A DNA stretch of 14,210 nucleotides, taken from an uncultured Collinsella sp. GTDB taxonomy: Bacteria; Actinomycetota; Coriobacteriia; Coriobacteriales; Coriobacteriaceae. The position numbers and the translations under genes were made by a program. The notes under the pieces are model-generated. The model did not search any database and had not been told where the DNA came from. It saw only the letters and a program-made list of their open reading frames with translations. Of this stretch, positions 7,818 to 14,196 are shown piece after piece. How positions within the stretch are numbered: the stretch's first letter is position 1; every line of letters starts with the position of its first letter. The stretch lies in the NCBI GenBank assembly GCA_902495155.1, contig CABUWD010000052.1:1-14210 (forward strand), in the 5' to 3' direction.

Positions 7818-9851
7818 TCAGCAACACTTTCCAACAACTAAAACAAACTCGCAAATCGTAGCCAAAGTAAACGGGAATACGAGGCATATCAATATGAATC
7901 GTTTGCTGTCTCCAAAGACCAAGCGACTTTGGTTAAGGATAAACGATAGGCACGGAACCAGAAGTGGCAAAAGGTAACGACTCTGGCAACCATTAACTGT
8001 CCCCAATCCAACGGGAGTAAAAGACACATAAAGTGCAGTTGCCACCAAAATCACCGTAAACAAAAACACAAATGAGGCCCAAAGAAATTGTGCGAGACCA
8101 ATATGATTAACGCTAATCGAATCGGCCGAAAAAAGCCCAAACAACAATAGGCAAACAGCTGGAAGCACCTGAACCAACCCACGGATTGCATTTACAGAAA
8201 TCTGAGCAGCAAGCGAACCAAGGTATGCAAAGTTCAATGCATATCCAGAAGAGGTTATCGGATTTAAATAATAAGTTGAAAAATAATTGGCGAGTATTTC
8301 CGCGTAGCGCAATGGATCGGCGAGAATGAAAGCGATTTGCTGACCAGAGTTAACATCGGAGCCGCCTCGCATATCGCCAACGTTAGATCCGCTGGCCGTT
8401 GAAAACAAGAACGGAAGCGCAAATGAGGCAAAAGCAATCAAGCCCAAAACAAACACGGCGGCATAGTAATGAACTCGTTGCTTCGAGCCCGCAAAACGAT
8501 TACGCGGAACCATAAAGAAAAGACCGATTATCGGAAAATACACAGCTTTGACTGCGAGTCCTAAAAAGGTAAATAAAAATGCGAGTGCTATATTGCGAAC
8601 TGTAAATTCATTTAAATCACCCCATGCATACCTCAAAAAATAAGCAAAACCGAGAATGATAAACGAAATGAGCCATGCATCATATGAGAAACATGACGCA
8701 AGAAAGATCGAAGTTGGCAGCATTCCCACAAAAGCAAATAGTCCCTTTTTTGAGGGCGTAACCTTGATTGCAATGGCAATTGCAAGACAGTAACTAAATA
8801 AATTGCAAATCCGAGCGAATTGAATCATAGAAGAAAAATCGAAATGCAGAAGGCGAGCGAGCCAAAGACCAATTGCCGATGGAATATACCCAATGCTGCT
8901 AAGCGTATAAACGAATTCTTCATGCTTGTTAACTTGCACATGACCAGAAGCGATATCAGATCTATAGGAGTCATTCAACTGCCTAGCATGCTCAAGAATT
9001 TCCGCTCGATCAAAATGGGAAAGAGAGGGCTCTTCATAGCCCTGTGCACGACGGACCGCTTCGTCAGTAAATTTAATATCCGTATCAGTTTTTTGAGTTT
9101 CAAATAAATAAGATGTCGAAAGGGCATTGGAATAGTGAATTTGATCATCCCATGAAATACCCGTCGTTATCGGAGTGCTCACCACAAGGAAAACACCAAT
9201 TGAGAATGCAGCGATAAAGAAAGCAACAGGAAGGGCAGAGTTTCTCTTTCGAATGCCCGAGCAAGCCGTGAAAACCGAAGTTATGATTACCAGCAGGAAA
9301 TAAACAACAGCATTAATGAACCCATTCACGAATGCAATCGTAGAGCAGCCAAAAACAATAAAGAATGCGATAATCAGCAGGGAAACGTAGTCGGTAGCCT
9401 TGATCCTCGCCGAAGCAGAATGGAACAACGCTTTCAGAGAAAAGCCGCTTTGGAATAAATAGAGTATTGCGCAATAGGAAATCAGAAAAAAGAATATGAG
9501 CCGCTTTTTATTCCAGTCAGCAATATTCGAGAAATGAGAAGCCGGCGAGCCAAGAACGGTACAGCCCTCCCAGATGACCGCCACAGCAAATGCCGCAAGC
9601 AACAGGACTAATAATTGAGCGCAGCGACCAGAACAGTTGTCACGCTTTTTTTCATCATCTGAGGAAAGGAAGACACAATATGATTGCCAAATGGCAAGAT
9701 CTACAACGACGCAATAGAGCGCTAAAACAAACAGCTGTGAGACAGAGTGGTTCACATAAAAGTGCTTCATGCACAGAAGCTCGACAATAAAGAGAAGAGC
9801 AACGAAGACGGCTTTCATTATTTGCTTTTGGTTTACGCATCGAGACAACAC
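7818..9851 (-). CDS. DUF2142 family polytopic membrane protein (putative GT-C-like transferase)
   Basis: A 677-residue membrane protein with more than ten hydrophobic segments spread along its length. The long soluble loop after the middle helices starts with GISWDDQIHY (residues 231-240), an Asp-Asp placed like the acidic catalytic residues of GT-C enzymes. Near the C-terminus CQSRYLLPLL (622-631) matches the conserved Gln-x-Arg-Tyr-x-x-Pro block of DUF2142. Function of the family is not established; a role transferring sugar from polyprenyl-phosphate donors at the outer membrane face is inferred from topology and context. I chose GTG at 9851 because AAAGGTGA lies nine bases upstream; an ATG at 9818 (666 residues) is the alternative but lacks a clear ribosome site. 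It follows a 169-bp gap and precedes the double GT2 by one base. Confidence 0.82.
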   Translation of the reverse strand: MLSRCVNQKQIMKAVFVALLFIVELLCMKHFYVNHSVSQLFVLALYCVVVDLAIWQSYCVFLSSDDEKKRDNCSGRCAQLLVLLLAAFAVAVIWEGCTVLGSPASHFSNIADWNKKRLIFFFLISYCAILYLFQSGFSLKALFHSASARIKATDYVSLLIIAFFIVFGCSTIAFVNGFINAVVYFLLVIITSVFTACSGIRKRNSALPVAFFIAAFSIGVFLVVSTPITTGISWDDQIHYSNALSTSYLFETQKTDTDIKFTDEAVRRAQGYEEPSLSHFDRAEILEHARQLNDSYRSDIASGHVQVNKHEEFVYTLSSIGYIPSAIGLWLARLLHFDFSSMIQFARICNLFSYCLAIAIAIKVTPSKKGLFAFVGMLPTSIFLASCFSYDAWLISFIILGFAYFLRYAWGDLNEFTVRNIALAFLFTFLGLAVKAVYFPIIGLFFMVPRNRFAGSKQRVHYYAAVFVLGLIAFASFALPFLFSTASGSNVGDMRGGSDVNSGQQIAFILADPLRYAEILANYFSTYYLNPITSSGYALNFAYLGSLAAQISVNAIRGLVQVLPAVCLLLFGLFSADSISVNHIGLAQFLWASFVFLFTVILVATALYVSFTPVGLGTVNGCQSRYLLPLLVPCLSFILNQSRLVFGDSKRFILICLVFPFTLATICEFVLVVGKCC

Positions 9852-10020
9852 GGAGCTAATTCACCTTTATCCAAATCAAGCTGCAAGGGCCCTAGAAGAA
9901 TCGTTCCCAGTCGTCTGGATGACAAGTATGGGCACCAAGCACTGTTCACAACTGTTGAAAGTAATATAAGTAGGGACATTCACATCGAGATGATTTATAC
10001 GCTAAAGCGAAACGCATAGC
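9852..10020. other. 169-bp gap inside the glycan operon, no gene seen
   Basis: The minus strand carries only the ribosome site AAAGGTGA for the DUF2142 gene at its end. There is no convincing -35/-10 pair and no hairpin followed by a T-run. The plus-strand reading frames that cross it start inside the DUF2142 gene on the opposite strand and show no recognisable protein features. It may hold a weak internal promoter or be the scar of a lost gene; I cannot tell. Confidence 0.5.
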
Positions 10021-10365
10021 CTACTTTTCCTTCTCCCTACTTAACGCAACAGCCTGAACAAGCGAGTTTAAACGCTCTTCCTGTCGAGAGAGGCGAAGAG
10101 AATTACAGAAATCACGGACCACAAGAACGGCAATAACGTAAAGGAACACGAAGTTAGAAGCCGACATGAAACCAAATAGACTTGAAAGCCACATTGCAAC
10201 TTGTGGAAAAACGCCCAAAATTACAAAACTGACGCTGAATAGCAGCCAAAACAGAGAATCCAAAACTTGCATTTGGGATTTTTTTAATTTGCGCAATACG
10301 AACACGAATACCAAAACAGCGCAAACAAGAAGCAAAATACGAAGAGAGACCGGCAAATGGATCAC
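10021..10365 (-). CDS. DUF2304 family small membrane protein
   Basis: A 114-residue protein with three hydrophobic segments (about residues 7-24, 36-58 and 66-84) and a charged tail with a heptad-like pattern (RLSRQEERLNSLVQAVALSR), the usual shape of DUF2304. The middle block LDSLFWLLFSVSFVILGVFP is the most family-like part. It starts with GTG whose last two bases form the TGA of the GT2 gene (GTGA, 4-nt overlap), so translation is coupled. DUF2304 proteins are commonly found next to soluble DPM1-like GT2 enzymes and are thought to anchor or complete them at the membrane; that partnership is inferred here from the overlap. No catalytic motif is visible. Confidence 0.85.
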   Translation of the reverse strand: MIHLPVSLRILLLVCAVLVFVFVLRKLKKSQMQVLDSLFWLLFSVSFVILGVFPQVAMWLSSLFGFMSASNFVFLYVIAVLVVRDFCNSLRLSRQEERLNSLVQAVALSREKEK

Positions 10366-11048
10366 CTAAACCACTGAACGACAAGGAGCGTAACGAAAAC
10401 ACGAACCATATACTGCATAGACCTAACAGGGTTAAGATAGCTCTCGCCACCTTGACGCTCGCGCATCTTAACCTGTACCTCTGAAATGGAATACCCTTGC
10501 TTCAAAAAGAGAGCGAGAGATTCTGGTTCCGGATTTAAGGTATTGTCGTAATAGTATTTCTTAAGAATATCCCGCCCAAATAGTCTAAATCCAGACGTGG
10601 GGTCACTGATCCTCTTGCCTGTCAGAATCTTTATTAGCACCGTAATCATACGCGAGCCGATCATGCGAAGCGTCTTGTCTTTGCGCACGCTTACAAACCT
10701 GGAGCCAATGACAATATCTGATCCATCAGATTGAGCCCTATCAACAAGGACCTTTATATATTCCGGACAATGCTGGCCGTCAGCATCAAACTGAACCATA
10801 TAGTCATATCCATGATCAACCGCATAACGCGCAGCCGTCTGAAACCCAACGGTCAAACCACAGTTAATGGGCATATCAATGATGTCACAACCAAGATTCT
10901 TGCAGATAGCTAGCGTTCGATCTCGAGACCCATCATTGATAACAACAAAATCAAACTCAGGTGCAATTTGCCTGAGCTCGCATATCGTCTTTTCTATGCA
11001 TTCCTCCTCATTATAAGCAGGAATAGCGACAAGAGTTTTGGGTGTCAT
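10362..11048 (-). CDS. DPM1-like GT2 glycosyltransferase (putative polyprenyl-phosphate sugar synthase)
   Basis: Probable cytoplasmic enzyme that moves a sugar from a nucleotide donor to polyprenyl phosphate or a related acceptor. The ATG at 11048 gives 228 residues; a GTG at 11054 would add two. Motifs in order: VAIPAYNEEE (residues 7-16), VINDGSRDRT with the first Asp, FDADGQH (DxD plus GQH), GSRF, and DPTSGFR. This set matches dolichol-phosphate mannose synthase-like GT2 enzymes. There is no C-terminal membrane helix pair, and the next gene, overlapping by four bases, supplies a small membrane protein instead. It is the first gene of the minus-strand block, with a promoter about 30 bp upstream. 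The sugar cannot be read from sequence. Confidence 0.9.
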   Translation of the reverse strand: MTPKTLVAIPAYNEEECIEKTICELRQIAPEFDFVVINDGSRDRTLAICKNLGCDIIDMPINCGLTVGFQTAARYAVDHGYDYMVQFDADGQHCPEYIKVLVDRAQSDGSDIVIGSRFVSVRKDKTLRMIGSRMITVLIKILTGKRISDPTSGFRLFGRDILKKYYYDNTLNPEPESLALFLKQGYSISEVQVKMRERQGGESYLNPVRSMQYMVRVFVTLLVVQWFR

Positions 11049-11081
11049 ATACACATAAACCGATCTCTAGTTTTTCTCATT

Positions 11082-11110
11082 ATTATAGCGAGAGATATAC
11101 AAATGGTTAA
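11082..11110 (-). promoter_or_regulatory. Probable promoter of the minus-strand glycan operon
   Basis: On the minus strand a perfect TATAAT (11087-11082) is preceded by a 17-bp spacer and TTAACC (11110-11105; 4/6 match to TTGACA). Transcription would start near 11075, giving a leader of about 27 nt before the GT2 ATG at 11048. The -35 box ends ten bases short of the 13-bp repeat that bounds the mobile region, so the promoter appears intact. Confidence 0.55.
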
Positions 11111-11119
11111 ATAGACACA

Positions 11120-11132
11120 ACGAATGGTGCAC
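11120..11132 (+). repeat. 13-bp direct repeat, left copy
   Basis: ACGAATGGTGCAC, identical in sequence and orientation to 14197-14209. It marks the step from the AT-rich glycan operon to the GC-rich mobile region. Read inward, both copies are followed after two bases by TTGATT in inverted orientation (11135-11140 and, on the other strand, 14194-14189). This is the arrangement expected of a target duplication around terminal inverted repeats. Confidence 0.6.
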
Positions 11133-11329
11133 CCTTGATTATCAACTTAATCAGAACACTTCCCACATTCATCCGTACATGGACGGATGAATGTGGGAAC
11201 CCGTTACCCTGGGAGCCGAACCGGTTGGCCCCGGGGACTCGAAGGACAGCATGTCCGAAAAAAAGAAAAAGGGTTCCGAGAAGGCGACCCCGAGTGTCTA
11301 CGGCAGGCTCACCAGACACGTGTGTTTCG
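11133..11329. mobile_element. Left remnant between the 13-bp repeat and the IS21 end
   Basis: About 200 bp, turning from AT-rich to GC-rich, with a 17-bp hairpin (11160-11199) and the start of a short plus-strand frame at 11251. It looks like the beginning of an older insertion element: end, hairpin, then an N-terminal coding piece cut by the IS21 element. The element identity is not established. Confidence 0.4.
11160..11199 (+). repeat. Perfect 17-bp inverted repeat (hairpin)
   Basis: Arms TTCCCACATTCATCCGT (11160-11176) and its exact complement (11183-11199) flank a six-base loop. There is no T-run after either arm, so it is not a classical intrinsic terminator. It lies about 50 bp upstream of the truncated frame at 11251 and could form in the leader of any transcript entering from the left. 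Confidence 0.75.
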
Positions 11330-11343
11330 TCAAGAGGATTTGA
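11251..11343 (+). pseudogene. Truncated N-terminal fragment, possibly of a transposase
   Basis: An ATG with GAAGGA four bases upstream opens a 30-codon frame: a Lys-rich start (MSEKKKKGSEKATPSVYGR) and then LTRHVCFVKRI. It runs into the left end of the IS21 element and stops at the TGA at 11341-11343. The last codons already overlap the IS inverted repeat, so the native frame was probably cut near 11320-11330. The FVKRI ending vaguely recalls the N-terminus of actinobacterial IS1634-type transposases (FVRRVRT-like), but that is memory of a short pattern and weak. No continuation in frame is found on the other side of the IS. Confidence 0.4.
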
Positions 11344-11378
11344 GCAAAAAGAGCATCGGAAATTGAACAGCCTGAGCA
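11330..11378 (+). repeat. IS21 left terminal inverted repeat
   Basis: Aligns without gaps to the complement of 13701-13749. AGCA cores lie at 11343-11346, 11352-11355 and 11375-11378, and the best block is AAATTGAACAG (11360-11370), against AAATTGAGCAG at the other end. It lies 28 bp beyond the istB stop codon. Confidence 0.7.
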
Positions 11379-11405
11379 TCGGAAGCGCGCACGCTTTTTG
11401 AGCGG

Positions 11406-12149
11406 CTAGCCCTCCTGCATGAGGGCATGGCGGACGCGGTAGGACTCGCCGCGGAACTGGACGAGCCTCCCGTGGTGGACGATGCGGTCGATCACGGCGG
11501 CGGCCATCTGGTCGTCCCCGAACACCGACCCCCACCTGCTGAACTCCAGATTCGTGGTGATCACCACCGACTGTCTCTCGTATGCGTCGGCGAAGACCTG
11601 GAAGAGCAGCCTCGCCCCGTCCGCGTCGAGCGGGAGGAACCCGAGCTCGTCGATGACGAGCAGGCGGGCCTTGCCGATAAGCGCGGCCTCCCGGTCGAGC
11701 CTCCCGTCGTCGCGGGCGCGCCTCAGGCGCATCACGAGCGAGGACGCCGTGAAGAAGCGCGCCTCGAGCCTCCTCTCGCACGCCAGCGCGCAGAGGGCCG
11801 ACGCCATGTGCGTCTTGCCGGTGCCGACGTCGCCCATGAGCACGAGGTCCTCCCTGCGCCCGACGAAGTCGAGCGCGAGCAGCGACTCGCGCCCCATGCC
11901 CTCCGGCCACGACACGGCCGACCAGTCGTAGCCGTCGAAGGTCTTGGGCGCCGGCAGCGCGCAGCGCCTGAGCAGCGTCGCGCGCTTCGAGGCCTCGCGG
12001 CTGGACCTCTCCGCCTCGAGGTAGCCCGCCAGGTACTCCACCTGTTTCGGGGTGCCGAGCCTCGACCACTCCTCCAGGACGGCGGTGGTGAGCGAGCACG
12101 ACCGCCCGGCCTCCACGACCCTGCGGGCCAGCTCCTCGCTAGCTGCCAT
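11406..12149 (-). CDS. istB: IS21-family transposition helper ATPase IstB
   Basis: AAA+ ATPase that assembles on target DNA and recruits or activates the IstA transposase. The product is 247 residues, normal for IstB. Visible motifs: Walker A GDVGTGKT (residues 106-113), Walker B LLVIDELG (163-170), sensor TTNLEFSRWGSVFGDD (198-213, strongly IstB-like), and the C-terminal AVIDRIVHHGRLVQFRGESYR segment. The N-terminal 70 residues contain the usual helical region. The ATG at 12149 sits 11 bp inside the end of istA, the typical coupled arrangement of this family, with a G-rich ribosome site (GGGGGCGG) upstream. No frameshift or missing residue is seen, so it is probably functional. Confidence 0.96.
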   Translation of the reverse strand: MAASEELARRVVEAGRSCSLTTAVLEEWSRLGTPKQVEYLAGYLEAERSSREASKRATLLRRCALPAPKTFDGYDWSAVSWPEGMGRESLLALDFVGRREDLVLMGDVGTGKTHMASALCALACERRLEARFFTASSLVMRLRRARDDGRLDREAALIGKARLLVIDELGFLPLDADGARLLFQVFADAYERQSVVITTNLEFSRWGSVFGDDQMAAAVIDRIVHHGRLVQFRGESYRVRHALMQEG

Positions 12150-13605
12150 CGGCGACCGCCCCCTTCAGGAACCCGTCGTAGACCGACAGGTCGGCCCCGC
12201 CGGCCCCGCCGCCGCCTCCCGCGATGCGTCTCGCCAGCACGTCGACCGTGGCGTCGTCGGGGACGCGGCCGCCCTCGACGACCCTGAGCGCCGCCTCGCA
12301 TGCCGCCTCGAAACCCGAGGACTCGCTCGCCCGGCCGATCGACCTGAGCGTGCGCCTCCTGCCGGCGGAGTCCATCCGGTCGATCCCCTCGACGAGCCCC
12401 GGCGGCATGTCGCGCCTGATCGTCGACTCCCCGAAGGCCCTCGGCCTGGCGATGATGGCGGGCACGAGCGAGAGGGGGTTCCGGACCGCGGGGCCCTCCC
12501 CGAAGGCCCTGGGGAGGACGGCGACCCGGCGGCCGCGGTCGGCGAGGATCTCCACCGTCGACGCGCGCATGCCGACGAGCAGGCTCCGCCCGTGCCAGGC
12601 GGGCCCGGCGACGTACTCGCGCCCGTCGGCCTCGACGTAGCCGCGCTTGTCGGCGCGGGCGGTGACCCACCTCACCGCGTCGAACTCCACGCCGGGAAGG
12701 GCGCGCATGGCGGCGAGGTCCTCCCGGTAGGCCTCCCCGTGCGGCCTGCCGTCGCGGCAGCGCGCCGCCGCGTTGACCCTCGCGCACCCCTCGGCGAGGA
12801 ACGCGTTGAGCTCGGGGAGCGCGCCGAACGCAGGCACGGGGACGAGGAGGTTGCGCCGGAGGAACCCCACGGCGTTCTCGACGGAGCCCTTCTCGTTTCC
12901 CGAATAGGGGTTGCAGTACCGGCTCTCGAAGCGGTAGTGGGCTCTGAACTGCGAGAACAGCCTCGATTCCGTGACCTCGCCGCGTACCATCCTGCCCGCC
13001 TCGGTGGCGTTGTCGAGCACCATCGCCGCCGGGGCGCGGCCCCAGCGGCGGAAGATCTCGAGCAGCCCGGCGCACAGGCACTCCGACCTCTGCGACATGA
13101 GGGCGACGCACTGCCGGTCGTTCGAGTGCGGAAGCGTCGCGACCAGCAGCTTGAGGTCGAGGGTCCTCCCGCCGACCGCGGCGCGGAAGTTCCCGAAATC
13201 GACCTGGCAGGTGCCGGGCGCCCACTCGAGCTCGAGGTACCCCTCTCCGCCCGCCGCCGCCCGGGCGAGCCTGAGCTCGCGGACGAACCTCTGCACGGTG
13301 GAGTAAGAGCCGCCGTAGCCGCGCTCGGCGACGAGCCTGTCGTAGATCCGCCTGGCTGTGTGGCGCTGCTTCCTCGGGGCCCCGAGGTCGGCCTCGAGAA
13401 CGCCCGCGACCCATTCCTCGTTGCCCTCGAGCGCGGGCCTGCCCCTCCTCCGGGGCATCGGCGCGGCGGGCGACATGTCCTCCATGTCGGCGTACTTCGC
13501 CACGGTGTTCCGGCTCACGTGGAGCATTCGGGCGATCTCGGACCTCGAGCGCCCGGCGGCATCCATCGACCGTATATCATTCACTGTGTCCAGGGGCACG
13601 GTCAT
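12139..13605 (-). CDS. istA: IS21-family transposase IstA
   Basis: DDE transposase that cuts and joins the IS ends. From the ATG at 13605 the product is 488 residues, usual for IstA. The N-terminus has the helix-turn-helix (residues about 8-38: DIRSMDAAGRSRSEIARMLH, then VSRNTVAKY). The catalytic triad reads as Asp136 in CQVDFGNF, Asp198 in MVLDNATEAG and Glu243 in EKGSVENAV, followed by VGFLRRNLLVP. AAGGA stands eight bases before this ATG; ATG at 13614 and GTG at 13599 are alternatives. The frame is open up to a TTG at 13716, but that part overlaps hairpins and the terminal repeat and is not coding. The stop lies 11 bp inside istB. Confidence 0.95.
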   Translation of the reverse strand: MTVPLDTVNDIRSMDAAGRSRSEIARMLHVSRNTVAKYADMEDMSPAAPMPRRRGRPALEGNEEWVAGVLEADLGAPRKQRHTARRIYDRLVAERGYGGSYSTVQRFVRELRLARAAAGGEGYLELEWAPGTCQVDFGNFRAAVGGRTLDLKLLVATLPHSNDRQCVALMSQRSECLCAGLLEIFRRWGRAPAAMVLDNATEAGRMVRGEVTESRLFSQFRAHYRFESRYCNPYSGNEKGSVENAVGFLRRNLLVPVPAFGALPELNAFLAEGCARVNAAARCRDGRPHGEAYREDLAAMRALPGVEFDAVRWVTARADKRGYVEADGREYVAGPAWHGRSLLVGMRASTVEILADRGRRVAVLPRAFGEGPAVRNPLSLVPAIIARPRAFGESTIRRDMPPGLVEGIDRMDSAGRRRTLRSIGRASESSGFEAACEAALRVVEGGRVPDDATVDVLARRIAGGGGGAGGADLSVYDGFLKGAVADGS

Positions 13606-13618
13606 CTCCTCCATCCTT

Positions 13619-13650
13619 CCCGGGCGGGCTCGCCAAAGTAACCGCCCGGG
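13619..13650 (-). promoter_or_regulatory. 9-bp hairpin abutting the istA ribosome site
   Basis: Arms CCCGGGCGG (13619-13627) and CCGCCCGGG (13642-13650) are perfectly complementary around a 14-base loop. On the istA mRNA the second arm ends directly at the AAGGA ribosome site, so the stem could limit ribosome access. The regulatory role is inferred. Confidence 0.5.
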
Positions 13651-13663
13651 GAAACCATACGGC

Positions 13664-13699
13664 GAGGGCCGCGCCCCCGGTCCCCGGGGCGCGGCCCTC
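13664..13699 (-). promoter_or_regulatory. Perfect 14-bp GC hairpin in the istA leader
   Basis: GAGGGCCGCGCCCC (13664-13677) and its exact complement (13686-13699) flank an eight-base loop. It lies between the right IS end and the istA start, immediately next to the terminal repeat. On the minus strand no T-run follows, so a classical terminator is unlikely. It would fold strongly in any transcript entering istA from outside the element. Confidence 0.6.
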
Positions 13700-13700
13700 T

Positions 13701-13749
13701 TGCTTAAACTGCTCAATTTTTCGTGCTCACGGTGCTTATTTCCCAGTGA
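13701..13749 (-). repeat. IS21 right terminal inverted repeat
   Basis: On the minus strand it has AGCA cores spaced as at the left end (after TAAGCA, GAGCA and TTTAAGCA) and the shared AAATTGAGCAG block. The istA promoter must lie in or near this repeat, but I see no clear -35/-10 pair. Confidence 0.7.
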
Positions 13750-13770
13750 TCACTCGGACCACTTCTTAGT

Positions 13771-13973
13771 GAACATCAACAACACGAAAGGGACACGGTC
13801 CAGAAGATGCTGGAGCTGGACGCCCGCGCGCCTCCAGGGCGATGCTCGGCGGCGATGCGGAGGCGCTGCTAGACGCCTACAGCCTGGAGGACGTGCCCAT
13901 CGGAAGACTCGACCTGACGCCGAGCCTCATCGAGAGGGCATGCGCAGAGAGGCGCGACGCCCCGCTGGCCTAG
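13771..13973 (+). pseudogene. Frameshifted C-terminal coding fragment, unknown protein
   Basis: Two adjacent plus-strand frames look like one broken protein. The first reads EHQQHERDTVQKMLELDARA (13771-13830) and then turns into unlikely sequence. In the next frame MLGGDAEALLDAYSLEDVP and the following IGRLDLTPSLIERACAERRDAPLA run from 13842 to the TAG at 13971-13973. A one-base change near 13830-13841 would join them into a plausible helical acidic segment. I do not recognise the family. It lies just outside the right IS21 end and is GC-rich. It could be the far side of the gene cut at 11251, but the two do not make a complete protein. Confidence 0.4.
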
Positions 13974-14196
13974 CCCAAAGGCAAAACGGAATAGGCGGAC
14001 CGACCGTCCGGCTGAGTCTGGAAAGAGGTGCCAGACTGAGGGCGGAGAATGGCCCCGGACCTATCGAACACATATCCACCGTTCCTTCAACTGGGGAAAC
14101 GGCGCCCCCGGGGTCCATGGGGGCCGCGGGGACGTGCGGCTAGCCGCGGGTACGGACTATCTGCGCAGTGTGTTCGGCTGAGATCGGAAATCAACC
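13974..14196. other. Right remnant without a recognisable gene
   Basis: GC-rich sequence with several short inverted repeats: AGTCTGG/CCAGACT at 14015-14021 and 14031-14037, CGGAC/GTCCG at 13996-14000 and 14006-14010, and the palindrome GCGGCTAGCCGC at 14136-14147. Open frames exist on both strands, as expected at this GC content, but none has a credible start, motif or protein-like composition. It probably is the end part of the older element bounded by the 13-bp repeat. Confidence 0.45.

Larger units (their letters stand above)
11330..13749 (-). mobile_element. IS21-family insertion sequence (minimum extent)
   Basis: About 2.4 kb, the usual size for IS21. It contains overlapping istA and istB on the minus strand, bounded by imperfect inverted ends of at least 49 bp (11330-11378 against the complement of 13701-13749; 31 of 49 bases identical, no gaps). 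Each end repeats an AGCA core three times, as expected of the multiple transposase-binding sites of this family. Both genes are full length with all catalytic motifs, so the element may be active. I could not fix the outermost bases or a target duplication; the true ends probably lie several bases further out. Confidence 0.88.

Noticed and set aside
9747..10019. 90-codon plus-strand frame spanning the gap before the DUF2142 gene
   Set aside because: Starts inside the DUF2142 gene on the opposite strand, has no ribosome site and no recognisable features.
11383..11399. AAGCG/CGCTT hairpin with five T residues on the plus strand, possible terminator
   Set aside because: Stem of only five base pairs and no plus-strand gene known to need it; too weak to list.
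11107..12099. 330-codon minus-strand frame overlapping istB and running past the IS end
   Set aside because: Out-of-frame with istB, and its tail crosses the IS end and the hairpin, which a real gene would not.
11427..12287. 286-codon plus-strand frame opposite istB and the end of istA
   Set aside because: Shadow of istB in high-GC DNA; Arg/Pro/Glu-rich with no domain, while the minus-strand frame has complete Walker motifs.
11732..13414. 560-codon minus-strand frame overlapping istA and istB
   Set aside because: Out-of-frame Arg/Gly/Pro-rich reading of the two IS genes; no family features.
12052..13641. 529-codon plus-strand frame opposite istA
   Set aside because: Same cause; the minus strand encodes a full DDE transposase.
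13606..13716. Upstream extension of istA to a TTG at 13716
   Set aside because: It overlaps the IS terminal repeat and both leader hairpins, and IstA proteins start close to the helix-turn-helix.
13358..14143. 261-codon plus-strand frame across the right IS end
   Set aside because: Runs through istA antisense, two hairpins and the terminal repeat; composition typical of a GC-driven open frame. Only the short fragments in other frames at 13771-13973 look protein-like.
14136..14147. GCGGCTAGCCGC palindrome as a possible regulatory site
   Set aside because: A 12-bp palindrome in very GC-rich DNA with no gene beside it; noted only as part of the right remnant.
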